Of a DNA stretch of 24,487 nucleotides, positions 6,843 to 14,963 are shown piece after piece. The notes beneath the pieces are model-generated. The model saw only the letters and a program-made list of their open reading frames with translations, ran no database searches and was not told the origin of the DNA. The translations under genes were made by a program, and so were the position numbers. The stretch is from Bacteroidales bacterium (GTDB lineage: Bacteria > Bacteroidota > Bacteroidia > Bacteroidales > F082). Positions within the stretch are counted from its first letter, which is position 1; each line of letters starts with the position of its first letter. The stretch spans positions 1-24,487 of the forward strand of contig JAFZXR010000014.1 in assembly GCA_017616675.1 (NCBI GenBank). Direction: 5' to 3'.

Positions 6843-9410
6843 ATGAAAAAATTATTAACATTAGTGATTGCTGTAGTCATCGGCTTCGGAACAATGTTTG
6901 CGAATCCTGTCGATGTGAATACAGCTCAATCGCTCGGACAGATGTTCGTGAAAGCGAATTTTGAAAATGCAACAAGAGCTGATCTTCAGTTGTATTACAC
7001 AGTTACATCTGACAACGGTGTGCCATGTGCATACGTTTTCAACCTTGGAAATGAAGGTTTTGTGATTGTCGCTGCATCAGACAACGTGCGTCCTATCCTT
7101 GGATATTCGAAAAATGGCCCGTTTGATGCAAGCAATCCTTACAATGGTGCTATGTTCATGCTTGAGACTTATAAAAACAGTATCAGCCATGCTATAGAGA
7201 AGGGTATCGTTCCGACACCGGATGTCGTCGGCGAATGGACATCGCTTGAGAATTGCGGTAAGTTGAACAATAAAAAAGCAAAAACTGTCGGACCTCTCTT
7301 AACGACAAAGTGGAATCAGAATAGTCCGTATAACCTCTATGCTCCGGCAGCATCAGGCGGTCCTGGCGGACGTTGCTATGCAGGTTGTGTGGCTACAGCT
7401 ATGAGTCAGATTATGAAACGCTGGAATTATCCGGAACACGGCACGGGCAGCCATGGTTACAACTGCTATGGCGAAAGCGGTGTTTATTATGGTTATCTGT
7501 CGGCCAATTTCGGTGCAACGACATATGACTGGGCAAATATGCCTAAAAGCTTGACTGGAGCCAATCAGACACAGATTGAAGCCGTCGCTACTCTTATGTA
7601 TCACTGCGGTGTCGCTGTCGACATGCAGTTCGATTACGACGGTAGCGGTGCTATTTCATCCAATGTGCCAGGTCCAATGTCGTCATATTTTGGCTATGGC
7701 GCCTGCCAATACAAACAGAGAAGCTCATATTCTCTCACCAACTGGCTCAACATGCTTAAAGACGAATTCGATCTCGGTCGTCCGGTGTATTACTCGGGAC
7801 GCAGCTCAGAAGGCGGTCACGCTTTTGTTGCCGACGGTTATGATGAGAATGACTTGGTTCACTTCAACTTTGGCTGGAGTGGCACAGACGACGACTTCTA
7901 TGCTGTCGATGCTATTGAATACTCATCAAATGCTGCTGCTATCTTCAACTTCGTTCCGACACCTGTTTACCAGAATACAGTTATGGCTCCGACCAACCTG
8001 ACAGCTACAAAAGCAAGCGATTTGGCACAACAGGCCACCATTACTTGGACAAACCCGACCAAGACCGTGAACAACCAGACTATCACATCTATCGATCAGA
8101 TGGTGGTGACAAGAGACGATAAAGTCATCTACACAGTTAATAATCCTACACCAGGCGCTTCGATGTCGTTCGTCGACGAGAATGTGCCTTGCTACAACAC
8201 ATTTGAATATAAGGTATATGCTGTTAAGGAAGGTGTCAACGGCAAGGCTGCCAAGACCACTGAGTCGTTTGGACCTACCTGCCAGTGGAAGATTATCGCA
8301 ACGACAACAAACATGACAGGTTGGAAGAGCGGTTATCTCGTCGCTTACGACGGAGCAGGCCGTGAAATCGACGCTTTCACCATGACAAACAACACTGCTA
8401 CCACCTACAACATGTACCTGACATTAGGTAAGGTGTCGTTTGCATGGAAGCAAGGTTCGGATAATGTGCAGCTTACCTTTAAGATTAAGGATCCAGCAGG
8501 AACTGTCATGTACGAATATAGCGGTACTTCAAACAATATCCCTGAGGGTGTTCTGTATACAGGCAACAACGGCTGCGGCAACACTGCTCCAGCGGCGGTT
8601 CCGACAAATGTTGTCGCTACAGCCAGCGGCGATGATATCATCCTCACTTGGGATAATGTGGCAAAGACAAATTATGGCTATAACGTCTATCGTGATGGTC
8701 TGCTCTGCGCATTGACGCATACCAACGAGTTCGTTGATGAGGCTCCGACAATCGGTGGCCACTGCTATAGAGTGTGCACTCTCGGTGACGGCGGCGAATC
8801 TGAATCGTCGAACGAGGTTTGCGGTACAGCCGGCGAAGGCTGCGACGCACCAAGAGACAACTGGTTCACCACTCAGACTAACGGCAAACCTATCATCACT
8901 TGGGAGCATCCTGAAAACGCATCGACACTCACAGGTTACTATGTCTACTGCAAAGTCGGCGAAGACGGCGAATATACCCGTATTAAGGCTTTGGGCAATA
9001 ACAAGAAGGAATACAAAGAGACAAGAGGTATGACAGCCGGTAACTGGTATTACTACAGAGTTGTCGCTTATTATTCAGGCATCGACTGCTACTCAGCTCC
9101 TGCAAAGAATCGTTACGAGAATTCATATTATGTGAAGTTCTTCTATGATCCAGAGCATTTAGGCGTTAACGAGGAGATTGCACAGGGTGTCGAGGTGTAT
9201 CCAAACCCTGCCAAGGACGCTCTCACAGTGAAAGCCGAGAAGCTCAGCAACGTGACTGTTTACAACATGATGGGACAGAAGATGATGTCGCAAGATGTTG
9301 ACGCTGAAGAAGTTACCATCAACACAAGCGATTTCGAAGCTGGAATATACATGGTTCGCATTATCGCCAACGGCAGCGAGACCACACGTAAGATTTCGGT
9401 TGTTAAATAG
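6843..9410 (+). CDS. Secreted C10 family cysteine peptidase with T9SS tail, copy 2
   Basis: Predicted secreted cysteine protease of 855 residues, paralogous to the genes on both sides. Signal peptide 1-20, then the same NPVDVNTAQSLG propeptide motif. Peptidase about 150-375 with C182 (YAGCVATAMSQ), H326 (EGGHAFVADG) and N342. The Trp that normally follows this Asn (NWGW) is Phe343 (FNFGW), encoded at 7869-7871. Downstream: Fn3-like domain (about 380-477), the shared 'GW' module (480-580), two more Fn3-like domains (583-662 and 667-768) and a T9SS type A sorting domain (780-855, VYPNPAKDALTV to SVVK). Several Cys in the C-terminal half could form disulfides outside the cell. It is probably co-transcribed with copy 1; a hairpin terminator follows it. 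Its substrate may differ from copy 1, but the sequence alone cannot tell. Confidence 0.92.
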   Translation: MKKLLTLVIAVVIGFGTMFANPVDVNTAQSLGQMFVKANFENATRADLQLYYTVTSDNGVPCAYVFNLGNEGFVIVAASDNVRPILGYSKNGPFDASNPYNGAMFMLETYKNSISHAIEKGIVPTPDVVGEWTSLENCGKLNNKKAKTVGPLLTTKWNQNSPYNLYAPAASGGPGGRCYAGCVATAMSQIMKRWNYPEHGTGSHGYNCYGESGVYYGYLSANFGATTYDWANMPKSLTGANQTQIEAVATLMYHCGVAVDMQFDYDGSGAISSNVPGPMSSYFGYGACQYKQRSSYSLTNWLNMLKDEFDLGRPVYYSGRSSEGGHAFVADGYDENDLVHFNFGWSGTDDDFYAVDAIEYSSNAAAIFNFVPTPVYQNTVMAPTNLTATKASDLAQQATITWTNPTKTVNNQTITSIDQMVVTRDDKVIYTVNNPTPGASMSFVDENVPCYNTFEYKVYAVKEGVNGKAAKTTESFGPTCQWKIIATTTNMTGWKSGYLVAYDGAGREIDAFTMTNNTATTYNMYLTLGKVSFAWKQGSDNVQLTFKIKDPAGTVMYEYSGTSNNIPEGVLYTGNNGCGNTAPAAVPTNVVATASGDDIILTWDNVAKTNYGYNVYRDGLLCALTHTNEFVDEAPTIGGHCYRVCTLGDGGESESSNEVCGTAGEGCDAPRDNWFTTQTNGKPIITWEHPENASTLTGYYVYCKVGEDGEYTRIKALGNNKKEYKETRGMTAGNWYYYRVVAYYSGIDCYSAPAKNRYENSYYVKFFYDPEHLGVNEEIAQGVEVYPNPAKDALTVKAEKLSNVTVYNMMGQKMMSQDVDAEEVTINTSDFEAGIYMVRIIANGSETTRKISVVK

Positions 9411-9436
9411 TTTAAAGTTTAGAGTTTAGAGTTTAA
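9409..9436 (+). repeat. 7-bp tandem repeat tract starting in the TAG stop of peptidase copy 2
   Basis: Four units, AGTTTAA, AGTTTAG, AGTTTAG and AGTTTAA, run without a gap from the second base of the stop codon (TAG, 9408-9410). A terminator hairpin follows at once. Same period, copy number and stop-codon phase as the tracts after dinB and thyA. Confidence 0.85.
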
Positions 9437-9481
9437 AGAGCGCAAAGCGACGACGAGATTTGCTGAGCGCTCTTTTGTTTT
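9435..9481 (+). terminator. Hairpin terminator or attenuator between peptidase copies 2 and 3
   Basis: Perfect 9-bp stem AAAGAGCGC (9435-9443) with GCGCTCTTT (9467-9475), loop of 23 bases, followed by a T-rich run (9474-9481, broken by one G). It should end or weaken transcription before copy 3, giving unequal expression within the cluster. No obvious separate promoter for copy 3 was found. Confidence 0.6.
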
Positions 9482-9492
9482 AGATATTGACC

Positions 9493-12039
9493 ATGAAAAA
9501 AATCTTTTTGATAATCATAGCTATTTGTGCTTTGAATTCTATGCTTGCCAATCCTGTCGATGTCGGCACGGCCAAGGCTCTCGGACAAAAGTTTATGGAT
9601 TCCGACCTCACGTTGGCTTACACCGCCTATTCCGACAGAAACGAGGCTTGCTTTTATGTGTTTAACGCGGGAGAGACTGGCTTTGTCATCATCTCGGCCG
9701 ATGACTTCTACCGTCCGATTATCGGTTATTCGGAAAACGGTAAGTTTGACGTCGACAACGTGCCTCCGGCGTTGCAGGATTATCTCGACGGCATCGTGGA
9801 GGCGCGCAGCATGAACAGGATGTCGCGTAATGCCGCGGCTCCTGACGTCGCCGCGGACTGGAGGATGCTGGAGAACACCGGCAAGCTCGTCTCGCGCCAC
9901 GGCGGCAGAGGCACCGGATACTTCGTGCAGACGAAGTGGGACCAGAGCTACCCGTATAACTATTACTGCCCTGAAGATCCCGCTGGTGATCATGGACATG
10001 CCATAGTGGGATGTCTGGCGACATCTACCGCACAGCTGGTGGCATTCTGGAAGGACCCGGAGCACGGCTACGGCAGCCATTGTTACTATCATGAGGACTA
10101 TGGTACGATATGCGCCGACTATCAAAACACCTATTACGACTGGGATAACATCGCTAACACCATCACAGCGCAGTCGCCGATAGAACAGATTCAAGCCGTG
10201 GCGCTCATCAGCTTCCACTGCGGAGTCTGTATCGACATGGGCTACGGTCCCGACGGCAGCGGCGGCGCCTCAGCTCCTATACCGGGCGCGATGAACACCT
10301 ACTTCCACTATAGCAACGCCATTGTGCAACGCAGCCGCAACGACTACGACACACAGGTTTGGAAGGCTATGGTGCGCGAACAGTTCGATATGGGCTGGCC
10401 GATGTATTACGGCGGCTGCGATACCGACGGATGTCATGCCTTCATCTGCGACGGATACGACGACTACGACATGTTTCACTTTAACCTCGGATGGGGCGGT
10501 AGCTCCGATGGATGGTATCTCATCGACGAGGCCCCATATACACACCCGGCCGACGCCATGTTTAACTTCGTGCCTCAGTCGGTGTACGACGCTACGCCGA
10601 GCGCCCCGACAAACCTTACGGTGACACCTAACTCCGACACCTCGTTCGAAGCTACGGTGAGCTGGACCAACCCTACGACGTACCTCAACGGCGCGGCGCT
10701 GACCGAGATACAGAAAGTGGTGGTGATGCGTAACAGCCAGATATGCTACGAGACTACCGAAGGCGTGACACCTGGCGTTGCAATGTCGTTTACCGACCGT
10801 GTGCCTTATTACGACGCCTATGAATATAAGGTGTTTGTGGAGAGCGACGGCCGCAGAGGCAAACAAGACATCGAGCAAAACGTAAGCTTCGGTCCGACAT
10901 GCCAATGGAAAGTGGCTATGACAAGCAACAATTATCACGGATGGAAAGGTAACAGCATCTCGGTTTATAACATGGCCAACACAGAAATCGGACAGTATAC
11001 CATGACGTCATCGTCACCGGCTGTCGAGCATATCAGTATGCCTGTCGGACGTGTTATGTTTGCGTGGAACGCATCAAACGACACGATAGATAACCTGTCG
11101 TTCACCATCCGCGATTCACAAAATGCCATCGTTTATCAATATTCCGGCTCATCGGCCAATATGAGCCAAGGTGTTTTTTTGACTGCCAACAACGGCTGCG
11201 GAAACACCGGAACATGTGATGCACCTGCCAACCTGGAAGGTGTGGCCGACGAAGACGATGCCGTGCTCAGTTGGGACGGCTCGCTTGGCGATGCATACGC
11301 TTTCTGCGTGTACCGTGACGACGTGATTTACCGCATGGTTACTGATAATTCAACGCCATTTGTCGACGACAATACAGGCAATCTCGGACATTGCTATAAT
11401 GTCAGCGTGTTGTGCCAAAATGGAGAGTCGGCATTGTCGGGGACCACGTGTGTGATTGTGGGTGATGCCTGCAATCCGGCGAAGAATATTTGGTATTATA
11501 CTCAAAGCAATGGAAAACCGGCTATCACATGGGATCTTCCTGATGCAGGGAATAACCTTACAGGTTTCTTTGTCTATCGAAAGACTAACGCCGACGGCGA
11601 GTACAAGCGCATTAAAAACATTGGCCCGACCAAGAAAGAGTACAAGGAGACGATGCCTCTCGAAGCTGGTAACTGGTATTATTACAAGATTACCGCGTAC
11701 TATCGCGACAACGACTGCCATTCGATTCCCGCAAAGGCGAGATATGGCGATGAATATTTCGTGAAGGCTTACTACGATCCGGAGCATTTAGGCATTGATG
11801 AGAGTCTGACTCAAAACGTTGAGATTTATCCTAATCCGGCTAAAGATTTGCTGACTATCAAGGCTGATAATATCACTAATGTAATGATATACAATTCGAT
11901 TGGTCAAAAGGTTTATGAAAAGACAGCTGATTCGTCGGAAGTCTCAATAAATCTTGGCGGTTTCGATTCTGGAATCTATCTCGTAAAGATTGCCGCCAAT
12001 GGCGATGAGGTTACGCGAAGGATTTCGATAGTTAAATAA
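9493..12039 (+). CDS. Secreted C10 family cysteine peptidase with T9SS tail, copy 3 (divergent active site)
   Basis: Predicted secreted protease of 848 residues. The ATG at 9493 (MKKIFLIIIAICALNSMLA) is chosen over an in-frame TTG two codons earlier because it starts a normal signal peptide, cut after A19 before NPVDVGTA. Nucleophile C174 lies in HAIVGCLATSTAQ, unlike the YAGCVATAMSQ of copies 1 and 2. The His is H315 in GCHAFICDG (second Gly of the usual GGHAF replaced by Cys), Asn is N331, and the following Trp is Leu332 (FNLGWGG). Fn3-like domain (370-468), 'GW' module (470-570), two Fn3-like domains (576-655, 658-758) and a T9SS type A sorting domain (774-848) match copy 2. All catalytic residues are present, so activity is possible, but it is the most diverged copy. 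A shared bidirectional terminator starts within its stop codon. Confidence 0.9.
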   Translation: MKKIFLIIIAICALNSMLANPVDVGTAKALGQKFMDSDLTLAYTAYSDRNEACFYVFNAGETGFVIISADDFYRPIIGYSENGKFDVDNVPPALQDYLDGIVEARSMNRMSRNAAAPDVAADWRMLENTGKLVSRHGGRGTGYFVQTKWDQSYPYNYYCPEDPAGDHGHAIVGCLATSTAQLVAFWKDPEHGYGSHCYYHEDYGTICADYQNTYYDWDNIANTITAQSPIEQIQAVALISFHCGVCIDMGYGPDGSGGASAPIPGAMNTYFHYSNAIVQRSRNDYDTQVWKAMVREQFDMGWPMYYGGCDTDGCHAFICDGYDDYDMFHFNLGWGGSSDGWYLIDEAPYTHPADAMFNFVPQSVYDATPSAPTNLTVTPNSDTSFEATVSWTNPTTYLNGAALTEIQKVVVMRNSQICYETTEGVTPGVAMSFTDRVPYYDAYEYKVFVESDGRRGKQDIEQNVSFGPTCQWKVAMTSNNYHGWKGNSISVYNMANTEIGQYTMTSSSPAVEHISMPVGRVMFAWNASNDTIDNLSFTIRDSQNAIVYQYSGSSANMSQGVFLTANNGCGNTGTCDAPANLEGVADEDDAVLSWDGSLGDAYAFCVYRDDVIYRMVTDNSTPFVDDNTGNLGHCYNVSVLCQNGESALSGTTCVIVGDACNPAKNIWYYTQSNGKPAITWDLPDAGNNLTGFFVYRKTNADGEYKRIKNIGPTKKEYKETMPLEAGNWYYYKITAYYRDNDCHSIPAKARYGDEYFVKAYYDPEHLGIDESLTQNVEIYPNPAKDLLTIKADNITNVMIYNSIGQKVYEKTADSSEVSINLGGFDSGIYLVKIAANGDEVTRRISIVK

Positions 12040-12067
12040 AAAAAGCGGGTTTAAACCCGCTTTTTTT
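12038..12067. terminator. Bidirectional intrinsic terminator shared by peptidase copy 3 and folA
   Basis: A perfect 30-bp palindrome: seven A, GCGGGTTT, its complement AAACCCGC, then seven T. It works on both strands (GC stem followed by a U-run). The peptidase stop TAA (12037-12039) and the folA stop (12066-12068, minus) both lie in its ends, so the two convergent genes are packed with no spare bases. Confidence 0.9.
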
Positions 12068-12563
12068 ATTTCTTCCGTTCCCAAGTTTCAAACCTGTAAC
12101 TGCAGTCGATCTGTGGATCGTCGTCGATTACTTGAAGGTCGACCAGTTCCCATTCGTTGAAGTTGATAATAGGGAAGAAGGTGTCGGCTTCGAAGCTCTT
12201 TTCTATTCTTGTAAGATAAAGTCTGTCGGCCATTGGCAGGAACTGCTCATATATCATGCCGCCGCCCATGATGAAGATCTCTGGCTCGTCTTTCACGAGT
12301 TCAAGCGCTGCCGGGATCGACGGTGCGAACTCAAAGCCTTCAGGGGCCTTGTCGAGACGGTCGGATATGATGACATTACGGCGCTTCGGCAGCGCTTTTT
12401 GTCCGGGCAATGAGAGCCAGGTGTTGTGACCCATCACCACGCATTTGCCGGTGGTCACTTCCTTGAAGTGTTTCAGGTCGTTTGAAAGATGGACGATGAG
12501 GTCGTTTTTCTTGCCGATGGCGCGATTCTCAGCTATTGCTACGATTATTGATATTTTTGTCAT
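12066..12563 (-). CDS. folA: Dihydrofolate reductase (type I) with atypical active-site residues
   Basis: Reduces dihydrofolate to tetrahydrofolate with NADPH, restoring the folate consumed by the neighbouring thymidylate synthase. It has 165 residues, normal for the family. Markers: SIIVAIAENRAIGKKND (5-21), the acidic active-site D29 in SNDLKHFK (E. coli D27), NADPH-binding VVMGHNTW (42-49), LPKRRNVIISDR (58-69) and EIFIMGGGMIYEQFLP (glycine-rich cofactor loop). Oddities: the position of the nearly invariant Trp22 of E. coli is V24 (LIVHLS instead of the usual L-x-W-x-L-P), the following Pro is Ser, and the Arg of MGR is His (H46). These could alter substrate or trimethoprim binding, but that is inference. 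Third gene of a transporter-thyA-folA unit, 86 bases after thyA, with no promoter of its own seen. Confidence 0.93.
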   Translation of the reverse strand: MTKISIIVAIAENRAIGKKNDLIVHLSNDLKHFKEVTTGKCVVMGHNTWLSLPGQKALPKRRNVIISDRLDKAPEGFEFAPSIPAALELVKDEPEIFIMGGGMIYEQFLPMADRLYLTRIEKSFEADTFFPIINFNEWELVDLQVIDDDPQIDCSYRFETWERKK

Positions 12564-12581
12564 AGTATATTTTGTTATTTT

Positions 12582-12625
12582 CTACGGGTTCCACCCGTAG
12601 TTATTATCTGTCACCGCTTCGCGGT
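12582..12625. repeat. Two perfect hairpins between thyA and folA
   Basis: CTACGGGT-TCC-ACCCGTAG (12582-12600) is an 8-bp perfect stem with a 3-base loop. ACCGC-TTC-GCGGT (12613-12625) is a 5-bp stem with a 3-base loop. On the mRNA strand (minus) both follow the thyA stop and precede the folA ATG; neither has a U-tract, so RNA stability or processing sites fit better than termination. They resemble small intergenic palindromes that recur in Bacteroidota genomes, from memory. Confidence 0.65.
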
Positions 12626-12651
12626 TATCTTTTAACTTTTATCTTTTAACT
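12624..12651 (-). repeat. 7-bp tandem repeat tract starting in the TAG stop of thyA
   Basis: Read on the minus strand, four units follow from the second base of the thyA TAG stop: AGTTAAA, AGATAAA, AGTTAAA and AGATAAC. Period, copy number and stop-codon phase match the tracts at 807-834 and 9409-9436, though the unit sequence differs. The small hairpin at 12613-12625 follows directly. Confidence 0.75.
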
Positions 12652-13477
12652 AGATAGATACTGGTGCTTTTATTGCATCGTAAGGGTTATAATTTTCTAA
12701 TGTAAAATCTTCGTATTTGAAGTCGAACAGACTCTTGACTTCGGGGTTCAGCTTCATCGTCGGGAGAGGCCGTGGCTCGCGTGAGAGCTGCAGCTTCACC
12801 TGCTCGATGTGGTTGTTGTAGATATGCACGTCGCCGAAGGTGTGGACGAAGTCGCCAGGTTCCAAGCCGCACACTTGAGCCATCATCATGGTCAGCAACG
12901 AGTATGACGCGATGTTGAACGGCACTCCGAGAAACACGTCGGCCGAGCGCTGATAAAGTTGGCATGAGAGTTTGCCGTTTGCCACATAAAACTGGAAGAA
13001 CGCGTGACATGGCGGCAGTGCTGCCTTGCCTGCGGCCACGTTCTTGGCGAAGTCTTTCTCATGTTCGTCGGGAAGGACGCTCGGGTTCCAGGCAGTCACG
13101 ATATGCCGACGGCTATTAGGATTCGTCTTAATGCTGTCGATGACCTGCTGAATCTGGTCGATGCCTTCGTTGTTCCAGTTTCTCCACTGCGCCCCGTAAA
13201 CAGGTCCGAGGTCGCCGTCGGCATTAGCCCATTCGTCCCAGATCGTCACCTTATGGTCGTGGAGATACTTGATGTTGGTGTCGCCCTTGATGAGCCACAG
13301 GAGCTCATAGATTATCGACTTGAGGTGAGTCTTCTTTGTGGTGACGAGCGGGAAGCCTTCGGAGAGGTCGAAACGCATCTGATGCCCGAAAATGCTGATG
13401 GTTCCGGTGCCGGTGCGGTCGCCTTTCTGTACGCCCTCGTCGAGAATCCGCTGAAGTAAATCGAGATATTGTCGCAT
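12650..13477 (-). CDS. thyA: Thymidylate synthase
   Basis: Methylates dUMP to dTMP with 5,10-methylenetetrahydrofolate, releasing dihydrofolate for FolA. It has 275 residues, near the standard 264. Visible: phosphate-binding R21 in GDRTGTGT, Arg pair R123-R124 in [12 protein letters not shown], catalytic C157 in [12 protein letters not shown], then [22 protein letters not shown] (172-192; N188 contacts the pyrimidine) and [11 protein letters not shown] (216-226). All key residues are intact. Its ATG shares one base with the stop codon of the upstream nucleoside transporter (TAATG), so the two are likely translationally coupled. The gene ends in TAG with a 7-bp repeat tract and hairpins before folA. 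Use of ThyA with FolA rather than ThyX is consistent. Confidence 0.97.
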   Translation of the reverse strand: MRQYLDLLQRILDEGVQKGDRTGTGTISIFGHQMRFDLSEGFPLVTTKKTHLKSIIYELLWLIKGDTNIKYLHDHKVTIWDEWANADGDLGPVYGAQWRNWNNEGIDQIQQVIDSIKTNPNSRRHIVTAWNPSVLPDEHEKDFAKNVAAGKAALPPCHAFFQFYVANGKLSCQLYQRSADVFLGVPFNIASYSLLTMMMAQVCGLEPGDFVHTFGDVHIYNNHIEQVKLQLSREPRPLPTMKLNPEVKSLFDFKYEDFTLENYNPYDAIKAPVSI

Positions 13478-14751
13478 TATTTTACTGCTTCAGTGTTATG
13501 TTTGTATTTGAATAAAATTGCAAATAAGATGCCGACCACGAAGGCGAATGCTGCGAAGGTGTACCATGCGTTTGACCATCCGCTCATGAGAGCCTCATAT
13601 TCGGTGATGCCGCCGATGAAATGTTTCACAACCCAGCCTGCTGTATAAGCACCGATGGTGGCGCCGAAGCCGTTGGTCATCATCATAAACACACCCTGTG
13701 CGCTGTTGCGGATGCTCACGTCGGTGTTCTGGTCAACGAAGAGTGATCCGCTGATGTTGAAGAAGTCGAAAGCTACGCCGTAGACTATCATCGAGAGGAT
13801 GAACAGCACGAGGCCGAAGCCTGCAGGACTTCCTGCTCCAAGCAGTCCGAAACGCAGGAACCATGCCATAAATGAGATGAACATCACCTTCTTGATGCCG
13901 AATTTACGCAAGAAGAACGGGATGAGCAAGATGCATAATGTTTCTGAAACCTGTGATATCGAAGAGAGGAACACGTTGTGTTTCACCGCGAAAGCGTTGG
14001 CATATTCAGGTGCTGCGCCGAAGTCGTCGAGATATGTGGTGGCAAAGCCGTTGGTCACCTGCAGACACATTCCAAGGAGGAAGGAGAAGATGAAGAAGAT
14101 GCACATCTTTCTCTCTTTGAACAGTGAGAATGCGCGGAGTCCGAGAGCGTCGACGATAGAGCCTGTCTTAACGTTTTTGTTTGTCGGGCATTCAGGCAAT
14201 GTGAAGGCGTAGAATCCGAGGAGTATTCCCCATGCTGCCGAGAGATATAGCTGCATGTGGCTTTCCTTGAAGCCAGTGAAGTTGACGATCCACATCGAGG
14301 CGATGAAGCCGATGGTGCCGAACACACGGATAGGAGGGTAATCCTTGACGATATCCAGTCCGGCTTTCGATAAGGCGTTGTACGACACAGAGTTACCTAA
14401 TGCTATAGTCGGCATGAAGAACGCCACGCTGATGGCATAGAACGGGAAAATCTGTCCAAACGTGATGTCGGAGCCGTATTTCATGCCCATATAACCTGCC
14501 AGAGCCATGAAGATGGCGGCGATGAAATGACAGATTCCGAGCAGTTTCTGTGCCGGAATCCAGCGGTCGGCCACGATACCCATCAAGGCTGGCATAAACA
14601 GCGATACTATGCCTTGGATGGCGAAAAACGAACCTATTTTTGCGTCGAGCTCGATGTTGTCGAGATACACGCCAAGTGAACACAGATAAGCTCCCCACAC
14701 AGCGAAGATGAGGAAGTTCATCACGATTAAACGAAATTTAATGCCTTTCAT
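13477..14751 (-). CDS. Nucleoside:H+ symporter family MFS permease (NupG/XapB-like)
   Basis: Inner-membrane permease of 424 residues with about 12 hydrophobic segments and a cytoplasmic loop near residue 195-210, typical of the major facilitator superfamily. The N-terminus ([26 protein letters not shown]) and the segment [22 protein letters not shown] are characteristic of the NHS (nucleoside:H+ symporter) family that includes E. coli NupG and XapB. It should import nucleosides by proton symport. It heads a minus-strand unit with thyA and folA, overlapping thyA by one base, which points to nucleoside salvage feeding pyrimidine deoxynucleotide supply. Exact substrate is not readable from sequence. 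A TAATTTTG -7 box lies 54 bases upstream of the ATG. Confidence 0.88.
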   Translation of the reverse strand: MKGIKFRLIVMNFLIFAVWGAYLCSLGVYLDNIELDAKIGSFFAIQGIVSLFMPALMGIVADRWIPAQKLLGICHFIAAIFMALAGYMGMKYGSDITFGQIFPFYAISVAFFMPTIALGNSVSYNALSKAGLDIVKDYPPIRVFGTIGFIASMWIVNFTGFKESHMQLYLSAAWGILLGFYAFTLPECPTNKNVKTGSIVDALGLRAFSLFKERKMCIFFIFSFLLGMCLQVTNGFATTYLDDFGAAPEYANAFAVKHNVFLSSISQVSETLCILLIPFFLRKFGIKKVMFISFMAWFLRFGLLGAGSPAGFGLVLFILSMIVYGVAFDFFNISGSLFVDQNTDVSIRNSAQGVFMMMTNGFGATIGAYTAGWVVKHFIGGITEYEALMSGWSNAWYTFAAFAFVVGILFAILFKYKHNTEAVK

Positions 14752-14805
14752 ATCTTGAAATTTTTAATTGTCTGCTCTTTTATTAAATAAGGTGTACTAC
14801 CGCTA

Positions 14806-14813
14806 CAAAATTA
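14806..14813 (-). promoter_or_regulatory. -7 promoter element (TAATTTTG) for the permease-thyA-folA operon
   Basis: On the minus strand TAATTTTG fits TAnnTTTG exactly, leaving a leader of roughly 50 bases before the ATG at 14751. No clear TTTG at the -33 position. Confidence 0.45.
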
Positions 14814-14872
14814 CAAAAATTATTCTGATAAATGACGTAAAATTATTTTTTCATAAAAATTAAATTTTTTTC

Positions 14873-14903
14873 TTTGATAAAAAAAATATTATTCGGAACT
14901 TTG
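14873..14903 (+). promoter_or_regulatory. Promoter for hppA
   Basis: TTTG (14873-14876), a 19-base spacer, then GAACTTTG (14896-14903), one mismatch from TAnnTTTG. It predicts a leader of about 55 bases before the ATG at 14964. Confidence 0.5.
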
Positions 14904-14963
14904 CAGTTTGAAATGTTGAAAACACGAATTATTAAAAATAAGTATTAATTAAATTTTTTGAGT

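Larger units (their letters stand above)
14752..14963. promoter_or_regulatory. Divergent AT-rich promoter region between nucleoside permease and hppA
   Basis: This 212-base spacer carries a -7 box for each direction, listed separately. It is very rich in A and T and has no further open frame or RNA gene I can support. Confidence 0.5.

Noticed and set aside
9487..9492. TTG start two codons before the ATG of peptidase copy 3
   Set aside because: The ATG at 9493 starts a standard signal peptide aligned with copies 1 and 2. The same reasoning rejects the TTG before hppA and the GTG before ligase paralog 1.
9433..10938. Two long minus-strand frames (261 and 222 codons) opposite peptidase copy 3
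   Set aside because: The plus strand encodes a complete family protein with a signal peptide and T9SS tail; the antisense frames show low-complexity Val/His/Arg composition typical of shadow frames.
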